A model generated the notes under the pieces. The model made no database searches. It was not told the DNA's origin and saw only the letters and a program-made list of their open reading frames with translations. From the NCBI GenBank assembly GCA_037976565.1, contig CP137686.1:27934626-27998625 (forward strand): DNA of 64,000 nucleotides, read 5' to 3'. This document shows positions 26,575 through 38,879 of the stretch, in pieces. Every line of letters starts with the position of its first letter. The stretch's first letter is position 1. The DNA comes from Mesocentrotus franciscanus. Lineage: Eukaryota; Echinodermata; Echinoidea; Camarodonta; Strongylocentrotidae. A program made the position numbers and the translations under genes.

Positions 26575-29500
26575 TTAATTTTGGGCAATCAAATTGACAT
26601 GTGAGCAATAAAAAGATTTAATTACATGTTAGTTAACTGCCCATGAATTATTTTCAATATGTAAAGACACACACCTTGATAAATCATCAAACCCGTCATG
26701 AGTTTGATGTTGATTCTACCAATGAGATTCCAATTATCATGCACCTGCCTGCAATAATCTACCTCAAAATCTAGAAAAATGGGTGATGCGCAACAACGGC
26801 CACCAGCCCCGATTAATTCAATAAATATCTGGCTAGTTCAGACTTGAACACCTCTGTCAGTTGCCCCGCGACACATACACAGCACTAGCTAGGGGATGAG
26901 CTGAACTAGCAAGGGGACCCCCATTAGCATAAATCACCCCAAGCGTGTAATGCGTACGGACATCTTCAAGGCAGGCCTCAACACCAATCATTACAACCGA
27001 GACTGGTAACCTGTCCCATCTCTCACCTAACTGGAGTAAGGATGAACGATAATTCTATGCCAGTGACCCTAACGAAAAGCAGTCAACATTCTAAAGCCAT
27101 ATATCTTGGGAAAATATGGGAAAGTACTCAACATACATGTACATGTACACAACATGTCTAAAGGTCATCTGTAAAATGGCATTCTGTAGGGATGAAGTTA
27201 GAGCGAGGGAGAATGTTATCTGACACATGTATTTCTGTTTCTCGGAGAAGGGAATCTTAATTGCCTGTTGTGGAGCAGGAATATTTTGAGTAAATAATAA
27301 GGCTTGAAGTCTACTAAAAACATATCATGTCCCTAATAATTGATGTAATCTTTTAATGATTAGAAATAATGAAAATAATACTTGACTTGATTGTAAATGC
27401 ATTCAATCACTTTGAAAAGAGTATATTTGCACCCCTAGGCAAAACATAGGGTTTTTAAATGATTTCCCTGTAACATCAATTGTTCTAAAATAAAGCAACT
27501 GGAATGAAGTTCCATTCATATATCAAAGCTAGAAAATGTATTACTTCACCAATTTCTAAACCCTAAGATAATGTTACTTTGTCAACAAATTAATAAAGAA
27601 TAGCTCTCAATGCAGACGGACAAAAAAAAAAATCTTGATTCTTCTTCCAAAATGAAATTGTCTGAGATGGAAGGGCACGATGCACTTTTCTTTACAAAAT
27701 ACACAGAAGCCGCGAGAGGCGACAGTGTCGTATTTTTCAAGAGGCCTAAATGGATTAGGACGATACTGGGGCAGGTGCACCTGAAAATGTCACCTGTATT
27801 ACTGTTGAGGTATCATCCATTGATATCAATACCAAGAGGCGAGGTATGATCACCCACCCACCACTGACCCATTCTAAACATCAATACACAACCGCCATTA
27901 TACAATGTACATGTACCGTCACACAGTACACGGAGGCCTTAGATAACCCAACGTTTTTCTTAACCACAGGGATAACTACATCTCAATTTATCTTGTATAC
28001 ATCTGACGAGCATAATAACAACCCACACAAGCCGACGTCTTTCTTGCATTGCGGGCAGTGCATGCCTCCCGATCATGTAGGGCTACTTTTCTATGTCTGC
28101 AGATTGCTGCACAAATTTGTTGTGTACTGCACACTGAGTGTTAGAGCACAGCATGGGCATACATTGCATAATGATTTCGTTGCGATGCATGCAGCGACTG
28201 CGAAATGCAACTGCATGCAGAGATGCATGATACACTAGCAGCACTGCATCAGCAGCAAGTGAGCTTTTTGGAGATGCTGGCATTTTGAGAGCGACGACGA
28301 CGATGCAGGACCCCACACAGACCTTCTCCATTCACGTCACACATACACATATATCTGACACACACTGACACACAAACACACACATACGCATGTAAGGCAT
28401 TCACAGGTATGCGCCAACTAGCACTGACGCACATCACACTCACTCGGCATAGCACATCACATGCAGTATAAATTACCCCCAATCCCCTAGCATTGTACGT
28501 ATACTCATGGGTTTGCACCACTTAATAACTGAAATGCCAAGCAATTAATACTGCACATAATGATTATAAATACACACATGATCATGCTCCAAATATCGTT
28601 GACAAGGACAAGCATAATTGCTCCTAGCTACAACGTGGAAAGCATCCAACTTTTAACACATACAAACTCTTATCAAATGACAGCTTTATAATTGAACATG
28701 TTCAATGACAAGCCATCTAATAATCAGTTTTTCTTTAATCATCCCCCCCCCCACTCCCCCTTGATCATTTCCACCATGATTGAATCCAATTAAATTCACC
28801 TTCTCTTAACTGAGGAATCTGTGTCACTTGATACCCAATTTTTCTCACTTCTAGATGTGTCAGCAATATTTCTACATGTACAGCACCTGTATGTGCAAAC
28901 AATTCTGATTATTTCATGTGAATGCATTGACGTGAATACATTCCATTATGTCGATTACCTCAATGTCATCTGACTTCTGAAAGAGTTTGAAAAGGGAAAA
29001 TGTGAACCTCCAGTGCACATGAATGACTGTAATTGTATTATGTTGATGACTCTATCATAACAAGATATGAAACTACTGTACATGTACAGTATGTCAAATT
29101 GCTGATCATACAACCCACTTTATAAACAAATATTTTTCTGTACGCATAGCCTAGAGTACCGCAATGTAATTCAGCATGAATTTGTATTATTCTGTAGACT
29201 ATTGGATTTCTTCTTTCTAACATTTCAATATTTCATAATGCGTCTTTGAATTGGTTTGAAAGATAGATGGTGCAATGTATGTATTTTATATTATTATTAG
29301 TAGTAGTATTATTATTCAACTGCAAGGAACAATGTGTTGCCTTATCAATATCTTCACTCTCATACGGTACCTGAAGAATTTGACAAGGTTTGTCTTCGAA
29401 TTAAAAAAAAAGATTCTGGCAAGTTTTCAATTACTAAAGCGCGAGATAAAATACCTTTGATTATTAGTAAGAATTCCTTTGTCATGATATTATGGTACAC

Positions 29501-31027
29501 GTTAGAGCCTTGCATGACTCGAAAACCACAGTTACCACCACAACCAGATGAGTAATTTCCAAGAAATTCCACATAATTGTCATCTACCATTACATTCATA
29601 ACCACCTTCAATGATTCTTAAACATCCAGCAAAGTCAAAGTTAAATAGTAAATTAAGCAGGGCCCCTTTTTCCCCAGGGACACTAAGCAAAGTGTGGATG
29701 TCCTTGTCCAATAGATCCCCATTCGGTCTCTCTCTCTCTCTCTCCCTCTCTCTCTCTATACATATCATCTGCTCAGAGCAAGAAAGGCACTAATTTGTTT
29801 ACTTTAACACAGAGTTAAAGTCCTTCTAGCACTCTACAATCAGAATCTTGTTAGTGTCCAACCCTACACAAATGCAAAGACTTCTTTGGCCTCTATAATC
29901 TTCTTTTCTATGCAATAAAACATACAACAAATTGGGTTTCAATTACAAAATGAAGCCTGTTTAATGCCCTCCATAGACAATACTCAATTTAAGCTCAAGA
30001 ATGAAAGTTAAGGTCCAAGATCAATACCTTAGTGACCCCCACAATGGAGTCTAAAAGGGGAACCAAATCTGGTAGACTAACAATTAAGGTACACACCCAT
30101 TCACACAATAGCCATGGTCTGGGCTGAGTAACAGGCATGGACCTATTGATAACTGGTACTTTTTTATTAGCGCCACACTCCAATGAGCTGATCTTCCCCT
30201 TTGAACCCTTAAGTTTTATTTGTTTTTTCTCTCCCTTATCTCGGCCAAATGATAGCAGGATTAGCCTTTGGTCTGTGATAGCCACACTGATTCCAGAAGC
30301 CTACTATGTCCTTATGAACTTTTATCAATTAGTGGGTACACATTATGGCCTTGTTTTATGGCAGGACTATTAAATAGGTGAGTGGGAGGAGGCCCTGGTG
30401 ATTGGATTTGGGTTTAAAAGTGGGACAAGTAAGTTCAATTTGCCAGCTTGTCAGCTTGAACAACGCAACTGGTACAAAGGATATCACCAATCTAGTGTGT
30501 TACGAGAGTACAGGCATATCCCAACTCACTTCAAATGTTCAGTTCGTATAGTATTTTTACTACATGTATGCCTAGCAAGCTGGTATACAGTTTGTAGATT
30601 TGCGCAATGATGAAATTATTTATTCAAACTAATTTGATAACATTTCCTTCCTAGTTCAAAGGATTCTGTCTAGCTCTAGTTTTATATCCTGGATAACTAC
30701 TAAACACACAACTAACTAAAAAGAGTACAAATGAAACAACCACAGTTACACTTTTTACAAGGATTCCGGATCGGAATTCTAAAGTCTGTATGCACGGATT
30801 CCCAATTTAATATATCAACTTTGGGGCGTCCAAAGTTGAAATTATTGGGCCTATGTATGTACCGGTATGTATGTATGTATTAGTATGGCCTTGCCTACAT
30901 GAGATTTTACAAATGCAACACCTTTCACATTAGTATTAAAGCAAATTAGTTTCATCATTTTTTCATGAAACACTAACAACAGAAACCAATAGACACAAAA
31001 TCTTGGTCAAATTGCAAGTAGCAGTAT

Positions 31028-31169
31028 CAGGGATGCCAGTTAGAATTGATCAGAGGGCCTGATAATCACCTAGAATGGGCTATTTTGTACACAAATAACA
31101 TAAACTATGGTCTGAAAATAAATTGCCAGGGCCTGAATTCAGGCTTTTGCCTGAAAACTGGCATCCCTG
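31028..31169. mobile_element. 142-bp fold-back MITE
   Basis: CAGGGATGCCAGTT at the left end is repeated as its exact complement at the right end (AACTGGCATCCCTG). CAGGG-starting inverted ends are common among hAT-type elements, but no convincing 8-bp target duplication was found. The classification is therefore open. Confidence 0.6.
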
Positions 31170-32514
31170 CTGTATGCAAAAATGTTTCAAAATCGCATTA
31201 CGAGTCTCTGACCACTAAGTTATGTATCATCATGACTGCACAAAATTGACCAGGATCTATGACTATGGTTCTGTCACTTCCAATATGGTTTTCTTGCCTC
31301 ATCTTGCATACAATACATGTACATGGCCTATGAATCTCTTGTAATCCTTTGAGACCCCAAAATATATTGTTAAATGTAAAAATAAAATATGGTAGGAATG
31401 ACAAGAGTTTGAGAACGCTTGCTCCCACATTGTAGGAAAGTGCTACAGTATAGTACTTAGTATCGATTGCAAGGTCATCGTGCATCATAGAAGACCTTGT
31501 GCTTGTGTGAATTGGTAGGACCTACTGTAATTGGGCATTTGTCTACAACTTGTCAAATGTGATCTTTATTGTTGCTTTTACTTCTTACAAATAATGTAAT
31601 GAATCTTTTGTTATCCTGTGGATTCTGACACAAACAGGAGACTGCGCCCTAGCCCTAGGACATCAGATCTTACAAGATTAGGACACCGAAGTAGGAAAGA
31701 GGATGAAGGAATCTATTTAGCAATCTGTTTTGGGCACACATGCATTCTTTTCTCTTTCTCTCTCTCTCTCTTTATTTGGGGGGGGGGGTAGGGAGGATTA
31801 AGAATTAGATCACAGTATATGACTTTGTACAGTCTTAGGATCCAACCAAATGATCAAGTCAATGGTCATAAACCATAGTCACGGAGAAGGGGGAGGGGTG
31901 ATCGCTGATCTGCAGAACAAAAGAGCTAAAAGTACAAGCAAAAAAGCAAAAACAAGGTTCCCCAGACACAGAGAATAGCTAAAAGCCATGGCATCGTTTG
32001 ACAAACCTGTCGGAAATCTTGTTCCGTGAGACAATGCCAAAACAAGACTTGACTTTAATAAAAATGAAAACAAAATTAAAATAGATTTTTTTTTTTAAAT
32101 GAAACCTTGCCCTCTTATGAAACTTATTGTTTGCATCCTGCCTTGAAAAATTAGTACTAGACTCTAGGCCTACATACATGTATACCGGTATAGGAAATGA
32201 CTGTTCATTACAAATTCAATTCACCTCCACTCATGTCTCATGTCTCTCGACTGCAACAATTCACTCAGCACCACTCACCCATTCACTTTTTCATGGAATC
32301 GTACATGAAAAGTAAAACTAAAAATTTGGAATCTGTGATAATTAATGTGCATGCACTGGCATAATTTAAGTATCACAATTCACATAAATACTAAAATAGG
32401 ATTAGGCACATGCAACTCTAGTCTAGACTAGCCTAGGTGTAGGTCTATAGATGATGATGTCTGATGATGATGGTGATCTACATCATGTAGACATGTAACT
32501 GTACATGTAACTTA

Positions 32515-32619
32515 AATAAGAAGTTAAGTTGTAGATCTAACTAACTTGTCAGACACCTGACAATCGACAAGTTAGTTAGATCTACAAGTACAAGTAGGCC
32601 TACAACTTAACTTCTTATT
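32515..32619. repeat. Near-perfect hairpin with 36-bp arms
   Basis: The left arm 32515-32550 is complementary to 32566-32619 without mismatch except for an 18-base insertion that splits the right arm (after GATCTAC at 32585). The loop is about 15 bases. Such uninterrupted pairing suggests a very young inversion-duplication or an expressed hairpin RNA. Confidence 0.85.
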
Positions 32620-32933
32620 CAATTCGATCAGCATGATCACACTCACACTCACAGATCAGTCAATAGTCATTAATGTCTGTGTCAGTGACTGTGAACATTT
32701 TCATCACTCATAGGCCCTAGACCTAATCACATTTCCATTGAATGTAGGAATCTAATATCTATAAATGTTATCAAATTATCTTCTTTCTATCGCAATCAGT
32801 CTACCACACAAATTGAGAACGCAATGCACATGTTAAAATCTACACCATCTTACATAATCAGTCTCGTATTACTAAAAATAATTTCAACGTGCAAAAAACC
32901 ACAGGCTACGCAAACAAGGCTACGGAAATTTAC

Positions 32934-33018
32934 CCCAGCTACCGCTTCCTCTGCCGAGAAATTCCCTGGTTTCGCTGTTCCAAAGAAAATGTTTGAAACT
33001 GCTCCATCTTGCTGACAT
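32934..33018 (-). CDS. ATP1B: Na+/K+-ATPase subunit beta, first coding exon
   Basis: This exon encodes the cytoplasmic N-terminus of the beta subunit of the plasma-membrane sodium/potassium pump. In this family the beta subunit is a single-pass type II glycoprotein needed for folding, delivery and potassium affinity of the catalytic alpha subunit. Reading down from 33018, the 28 codons give a short tail and then [13 protein letters not shown] and GSGSW. This matches the family signature F-x-WNSE-x-x-EFLGR-x-x-GSW that precedes the membrane segment. The exon ends at 32934, one base after the Trp codon, followed by the donor GTAAAT. As I recall, vertebrate genes of the family also break in phase 1 at this Trp. 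The ATG has G at +4 and G at -3 (GCGAATGT context), and no in-frame upstream start was found. The transmembrane and ectodomain exons were not recognised at lower coordinates, so intron 1 is long or continues past the window edge. The identification is firm; which paralogue it is remains open. Confidence 0.88.
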
Positions 33019-33310
33019 TCGCTCCCCGAAAGTTGTTTCGTCTTCACCGCCCATTTTGAAGATATTTCAATATTGATAGTTATAAGTTGAAGCCGGAGAA
33101 CGAGATATTCGACTCTCTGCACGTCCAGATAGCTAGCGGAGTGAAGGGAAAAAGAGTACGGCAATTTGCACGCGTTCTCGCTATAATACGTACGACCGGC
33201 CTATGGAATATCCCCATAGAGAAAATATACGATTTGCCGGTCAATTTCGATCCTTTGCACACGTTACCCGCGCATACCGCGTGCGACCGCTGAATAGTAT
33301 GACGTCATTT
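33019..33310 (-). promoter_or_regulatory. Putative promoter/5' leader of the ATP1B gene, with CRE
   Basis: This stretch is directly upstream of the ATP1B start codon and is visibly richer in CpG than its surroundings. It contains a perfect cAMP-response palindrome, TGACGTCA, at 33300-33307, about 285 bases from the ATG. No clear TATA box is seen. Promoter function is inferred from position and composition; the CRE itself is read directly from the sequence. Confidence 0.5.
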
Positions 33311-33546
33311 ATGAAAAGCAGGCTAAAGGTCAGCGCCATCGCTAGCTGGCGCTGTAAAAAATGCCGTCAAAACGATAGATAGATGCGCCTACATTGTCGG
33401 GAAAAATAATAATGATAAAATATGGCTTTTAAAATTTAAAAAAATCGGGGGGTAAGTGCTCTATAATTTTCAAGATGGAAATTATCTAACATCGCTTATT
33501 TTATAGTCCAGGGTTTTTCAACCAGGGCCGGAAGCCATATCTAAGG

Positions 33547-34824
33547 AACAGAGGCGGCGCTGGGGGGGGGGGGGCAGGGGCACAGTGTTCACGTACCCCA
33601 AAAGTGCCCTTTTTACATAAAAAGTGCCCCTTCCCCTTTTCAGCTCTGATAAGTGCCCCTTTCATTTTGACACGTGCCCCTTTTCCTTCGACAAGTTCCC
33701 ACTTTCCTCAGAGTGTCCATTTCCATTCTCATAAGTGCCCCTTTTCAGGAACGAGAAGTGCCTCTTTTCAATTTTGATAAGTGCCCCCTACATCTCTGAT
33801 AATTGCCCTTTTCAAATCTGAGAGGTGCCCCTTTTTCCTTTGTATTAAGTGCCCCTTCCCCATTAATAACTACTCCTTTTTAACTCGGATAAGCGCACCT
33901 GTTATTTTCACATGTGCCCCTTTTCCTTTCTAATAAGCGCCCTTTTCCCTTATGATAAGTGCCCCCATTTAAAAAAGAGCCCCTTACCCTTCTCAGAAAT
34001 GCCCCTCTTTACCTAAGAAAAATGTCCCTTTCCGTTCTCATAAGTGCCCCTTTTCATCTCTGGTAAATTAACCTTTTAAAGTACTAAAAGTTACTCCCTT
34101 TTCTCCGATAATATCTCCGATAATTGCCTCTTTTAAAATCTGAGAGATGCTCGTTTTACTTTGACAAGTGCCCCTTCCCCTCCTGACAGGTGCTGTTTTT
34201 ATCTCTGATGATTGCCCCCTTTTATTTTGACACGTGCCCCTTTTTCTTTCTAATAAATGCTCCTTTTCCTTCTTATAAGTGCCCGTCCCCTTCTCATAAT
34301 TACCTCTTTTCATCTCTGAAAAGTGCCCCGTTTATTTCAACATGTGCCTCTTTTTTCTTTTTACTAAGAGCTACTTCCCCCTTCTCTTAAAAGCCCCCTT
34401 TCACCTCCGATAAATGCCCCTATAAAAATCTGATCGGTGCCCCCTTTCTTTCAACAAATGCAAATTTTTCTTTATTATAAGTGCCCCTTTTTAGGTGCGA
34501 TAAGTGCCCCTTTTCACCTCTGTTAATTTCCCTTTTTACAATGATACGTGCCCCTTTTCCTTTCCAATAAGGAACCTATCCCCTTTTCATAAATGCCCCT
34601 TTTCACCAATTATAAATGCCCATATCAAAATCTGATTGTTGCCCCTTTTCCGTGGACAAATGCCCATTTCCAATTCTCATAAGTACTTTTTTCATCCATG
34701 GTAAGTGCCCTTTACAGGTGTAAGAAGTGCCCCATTTTCACCTCTGATAATAACCCCTTTTTCCAGAAAGCGCCCTTTTATGTTGGTGCCCCCCCCTTCT
34801 TTGGAAGTCGCTCCGCCGCCCCTG
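33547..34824 (+). mobile_element. 1.28-kb element made of degenerate AAGTGCCCC repeats
   Basis: The interior is some forty degenerate iterations of a unit of about 28-30 bp around CTGATAAGTGCCCCTTTTC. The ends are inverted: CAGAGGCGGCG at the left, and CAGGGGCGGCG at the right on the other strand. CTAAGG flanks both sides (33541-33546 and 34825-34830), a target-site duplication. A homologous copy lies in opposite orientation at 56326-57436. There is no coding potential; short Lys/Glu-rich and Phe/Ser-rich frames are repeat artefacts. Confidence 0.8.
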
Positions 34825-35914
34825 CTAAGGATGCCGCTAGAGAATTTTAGTTACTACAATACATATTTTTGATTTATGCCAGCGAAGTGCCTGAATATCT
34901 CCATATTTGAGCAACGAGGTGCCCGAATGTGTATTATATCTTTTATATCGAAGTTACATTTTTAACCACGCTTATTCACTCGTTCGCAACATTTAGAAAC
35001 ATGATTATTCTAGGCATTGAGATACCAGAATCTCCTCATATTCGAATTTATCGCACATAATGATTTTTTGTTGTATTTACGCATACGGGAGCGAGGTGCC
35101 TGTACACTAATTATCTAATGTGTTGATTAAAAGTAAAAATTAAGTGTCATTATTTTTTTTTGCTCGCTCGCTCGCAAAATTTAGAAAAAAATGTGCCCAT
35201 GTATATATGGCACGTGACGAGTGTCAGAGTGATACAAAAATTAATATTCTGTAAATGAATTTGGGATTGAGGTGACGCGAAACTTTCTATTACTCTTAAA
35301 AAAAGTGCCGTGACAAAAAAAAAAGATTGAACACACTGGTCTATAGTCTACAAACACAATCAATCAGGGAGACACTGAGGGCTAGGGGTACGCGCCCATC
35401 CCTCGTCAATTAAATCTGCTAAACGGTACTTTTTGCTGTGTTTGCATGTCAGATTGAGATCAGGGCCCCTTTCCAGATATATTTTTTTGGACGTTGTGCA
35501 TATAAGCGTGTAGACACAAGTTCGCTAGACTGTAGACATCTCTTTGTTGAATATACCGGTAATCTTTTCAGATTTTAGATTTGAGAGAATGATGATTTTT
35601 GTTACTTCACTTTTCCCATTACGTTTTTAATTGTTATTTATTAATATACTAGGTGAAACGTAAAGATCACAAGATTCGCTGTTCAAATATGAGGTATAAT
35701 ATGCTTGTTGATAATATATATATTTTTTGGAAGGGGTGCAGCCCCCTCCCGCGCCTCCTACGCCTCTGATTGCCATACACAAAATCCTCACAACGGTTGA
35801 TGGGAAGGGAAAAGGGGTGGTTACTTGCATCTTCTTCTTTTTTTGATCATGTGAAATATTTCCTAAATATGATTGTCCTTTAAAATTTCATAAAGTGTTT
35901 TTTCCGTTTTCTTC

Positions 35915-35990
35915 TCCTTCTTCTTCTTCTTCTTCTTCTTCTTCTTCTTCTTCTTCTTCTTCTTCTTCTTCTTCTTCTTCTTCTTCTTCA
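35915..35990. repeat. (CTT)n microsatellite
   Basis: This is an almost uninterrupted CTT array of about 25 copies, ending in CATCTTCTCG. Confidence 0.95.
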
Positions 35991-36175
35991 TCTTCTCGAA
36001 CCAATTTCTTCCAGTTCTTCAGCGGTGTAATTTTTTACCTACTATAACCCTTTTCCGCTGAATTATGACTTGTGGCTTATTTTGAAATTTATTGGAAATT
36101 ACCAGGTAAAATGGGCCTTGCCGAAAGCAATCATGAGTAGATATAAAGGAAGTGGGTGAATTGCCGGTTGCTCTA

Positions 36176-36550
36176 CAACCATTTCGTCTACTACCCAATT
36201 GGTCTATTCCCATATGGTCTACACCCATGTAGCCCATCTACTTATCATTTGGTCTAATGACCACTTAGGCTAATACTCATTAACTAATATCCATATGGTC
36301 TAATCTCCAATTATTCTACTACCCATTTGGTCTCTATTTTTCAGTTAGTCTAATAACCAGTTAGTGTAATTCCAGTTTGTCTCACGCCCATTTCGTCTAC
36401 TATCCATAAGGTCTAATAATCATTTGATGATTATTATTATTTATGATTAAATGATTATTAAACCATATGGATATAGTAGACAAAATGGGCATTGGACAAA
36501 CTGGGAATGAGACCGACTGGAAACTGATAGACTAAAAAAGCAATCTACCG
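36176..36550. mobile_element. TU-like fold-back built from degenerate CCATTTGGTCTA units
   Basis: Left of centre, a unit of about 17-20 bp resembling CCATTTGGTCTAATA is iterated about a dozen times. Around 36428-36452 the orientation flips: 36372-36428 and 36453-36511 are complementary arms, with CAGTTTGTC matched by GACAAACTG. Fold-back transposons whose arms are short tandem repeats are known from sea urchin (TU elements) and Drosophila (FB). Outer ends were not defined. Confidence 0.6.
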
Positions 36551-37305
36551 AATGGATAGTATACTTATTATTGCTGTGCTTTGTTGTCTTGTTATTATTT
36601 TTCGCTGTCGTATGTCGATCGATAGAAAATAATCTGAATGTTAATCTGAAAATCTAACCTGCATTGAGAACAACACAACTTAAGGGAAAAAGTAAATGAA
36701 TCAAGTCGCCTGTATTTACCACACTGTACATTAATGGACAAAAGATGGCGCTAGACCAATTCTGACTGAATGAGATGATGGGTGATAGACAACGCTCTCG
36801 TATATTGATAAAGCCTCCCCCATTTTAGTTTGAGTTTTTGTTTGTTTTTGTTTTTTGATTGGTCATTGTCTGTATTTTCGTGTCATATAATTATTTTGTG
36901 ATTACTATTATTACTATTGCGTTTTTAAATTTAATTCTCGGCATTGTAAACCTCAGGCAATATTTTCCTGATCCACCAAGGCTGAGGAAAACAAAAACCG
37001 ACGAAGTACCCATCTTAACCAGAGCATAAAGTTCGAATTATTGCCTTCAGCTATTCAAAGCTTAGACATGCAGGAAATGACTCTTGGTAATTACAGATTA
37101 AACGCATTTCGGTGGCGGATCCAGAGTTCTATTACGGGAGGGGGATCTAATTGTTAGATTTGTGATGTTAAATTGCTAAACACAAAAAGGTTCTACGAAT
37201 ATAAATAAAACGTTTTGAAAATACAGTCACCACTCGGCTCTAATAATGTTGAATTAAAAAATTAGCATGTGTCATAGTTTCTGGTGTTGCAAAGACTCCA
37301 CTCGA

Positions 37306-37460
37306 GTCACAGCGAGGAAAGACTCGACTCCACTAGTCACAACTCGGAGAGACTCGATTTGATTCTCGTCGCAGCTCGGAAATCTAAACTCGATTAAAGT
37401 CGCTGCCCGGAAAGACTCGGGTCTACTCTAGTCACAGCTCGGAAAAACTCGATTCGACTA
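37306..37460. repeat. 31-33-bp tandem repeat, 5 degenerate copies
   Basis: Units begin GTCACAGCTCGGAAAGACTC or close variants (near 37306, 37336, 37367, 37398 and 37430). CpG density is higher than in the flanks. Confidence 0.75.
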
Positions 37461-38119
37461 GGGAATCGAACCCGGTTCCACTAAATTGAATCGACTCGGA
37501 CTCAAGCTTGGAATTGAGTGAACCAATTATCTCCCAATGTGTAATAGTACCTTTAATTCTCCTACCGTACCTTCAAATCAACCGATATTAAAGATCACAG
37601 AATAAACAGCTTTGAAAACTACTTGGCGGATGAATCAAAATATGAATAGGGAAGGGGGTCAGAATGGTAGATTCAATCTGCAAACTGCTCAATACAAAAT
37701 TAATTCAGGAATATTATTATACAACGTTTTATAGTGTCCCCTCTCGGTTGTAGCCATGTTGATTAAAAAAGCTAAGTTCTTGCCTGAGACACCCCAAATA
37801 CAAATAAAATGTTAAACTGGCTTTAATTCCCTTTAAATACTGTATACTTCCAAATCAACCACTATGAAAGACCACAGATTATACAGCTTTGAAAACTATT
37901 TTACGGATGATTAGGACAATAAGGCACCACCGTGTGAAAGAAAAATACTCATGAACGTTTAATCTTCGTCAAGAATTACTGTTCCGGAACAAAGAGCATG
38001 GAATGAATTGTTAGATTATCTTGATATGAAACGTGTGTATAGATTTGTGTAAATATATCTGTATGTACAGTAATACACTAAAGTGGGCTAAATTAAAAAC
38101 TACACTGTAAAACCCAATG

Positions 38120-38585
38120 TTTAGGATTTAAACACTTTCATAAACACTTTTTTGTAACACTTAATAAACATTTAAACACGTTTAATTGGAATTTATAAAC
38201 ACTTAATTGGAACACCTCATAAACACCTAAACACAATACCTAAACACCAATTAAACACCTAAACACGTTTAGACCAAGAAAGACACTTAAACACTTTTGT
38301 AGATTGTAAACGTTATGTTTAGATTTTAAACATGTCAATGTGTTTATTTCATAAATGCTTTGACACGTTTACAGATAAACACTTTTTTGTAACACTTTAT
38401 AAACATTTAAACACGTTTATAACAGTAAAATCTAAACACAGTATTAACATTATAAACACTTAAAATTGGTTACCAATTTCAATTGTTCCCCCTTTGACTA
38501 ATGCGCTATAAACATTTCACATTTAAACACTTAAACGCAACTTAAACACTTAAATTACAGTTTAACAAATTGTTCACATTATAAT
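38120..38585 (+). repeat. Left TAAACAC subterminal array
   Basis: More than twenty TAAACAC or TTTAAACACTT motifs lie in about 465 bases, spaced irregularly. Confidence 0.85.
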
Positions 38586-38879
38586 CATTATGAGCAACTT
38601 ACCAAAATGAAAGTCTAATTTAGCATGATCACAATAGACATACTTTGTTAAAGGACCCCATGAAAGCTAGAGCACTTGTATTTAGCGAATGCAACCGAAA
38701 TGGTAGTTGTTTTCTCCAAATATATTTATTTTGATTTTGTTTTATTACATAAAAATAGTGAATAAAATAAGTTAAATTTAGTTAAAGATCTTAGGTCTGG
38801 TGCTTTGCAGATTTAAATTTCTTTTGGCCAAATAATTTCACAATGCATGTACATTCCACATTTATAGTTCTTTGATTAA

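Larger units (their letters stand above)
26580..32930. other. Non-coding stretch upstream-to-downstream of ATP1B exon 1 (likely intron 1)
   Basis: No exon with family similarity was seen. Contents: a short fold-back element (31028-31169), a hairpin with 36-bp arms (32515-32619), (TC)n runs near 29727-29758 and 31749-31770, and an ATGT run near 30860. At 30130-30380, plus-strand strings such as CTTTGAA, ATCAATTAG and TTTTATGGC resemble TCF, homeobox and posterior Hox sites. Confidence 0.4.
34831..38100. other. Non-coding, repeat-rich stretch
   Basis: No supported exon was found. It contains a (CTT)n array (35915-35990), a fold-back of degenerate CCATTTGGTCTA units (about 36176-36550), a 31-33-bp tandem (37306-37460), and fragments resembling a GGCGGATCCAG element end near 37112. 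Confidence 0.5.

Noticed and set aside
26680..26750. Open minus-strand segment between a CAG and a GTGTGT (HDNWNLIGRINIKLM)
   Set aside because: The donor is poor, the segment is short, and it resembles no ATP1B or other domain known to me.
32824..33015. 63-codon plus-strand frame and a 104-codon minus-strand frame over the ATP1B exon
   Set aside because: They overlap the ATP1B exon in other frames; only the ATP1B frame shows a family motif and a fitting donor.
34068..34390. Lys/Glu-rich and Phe/Ser-rich frames
   Set aside because: Products of the degenerate AAGTGCCCC array.
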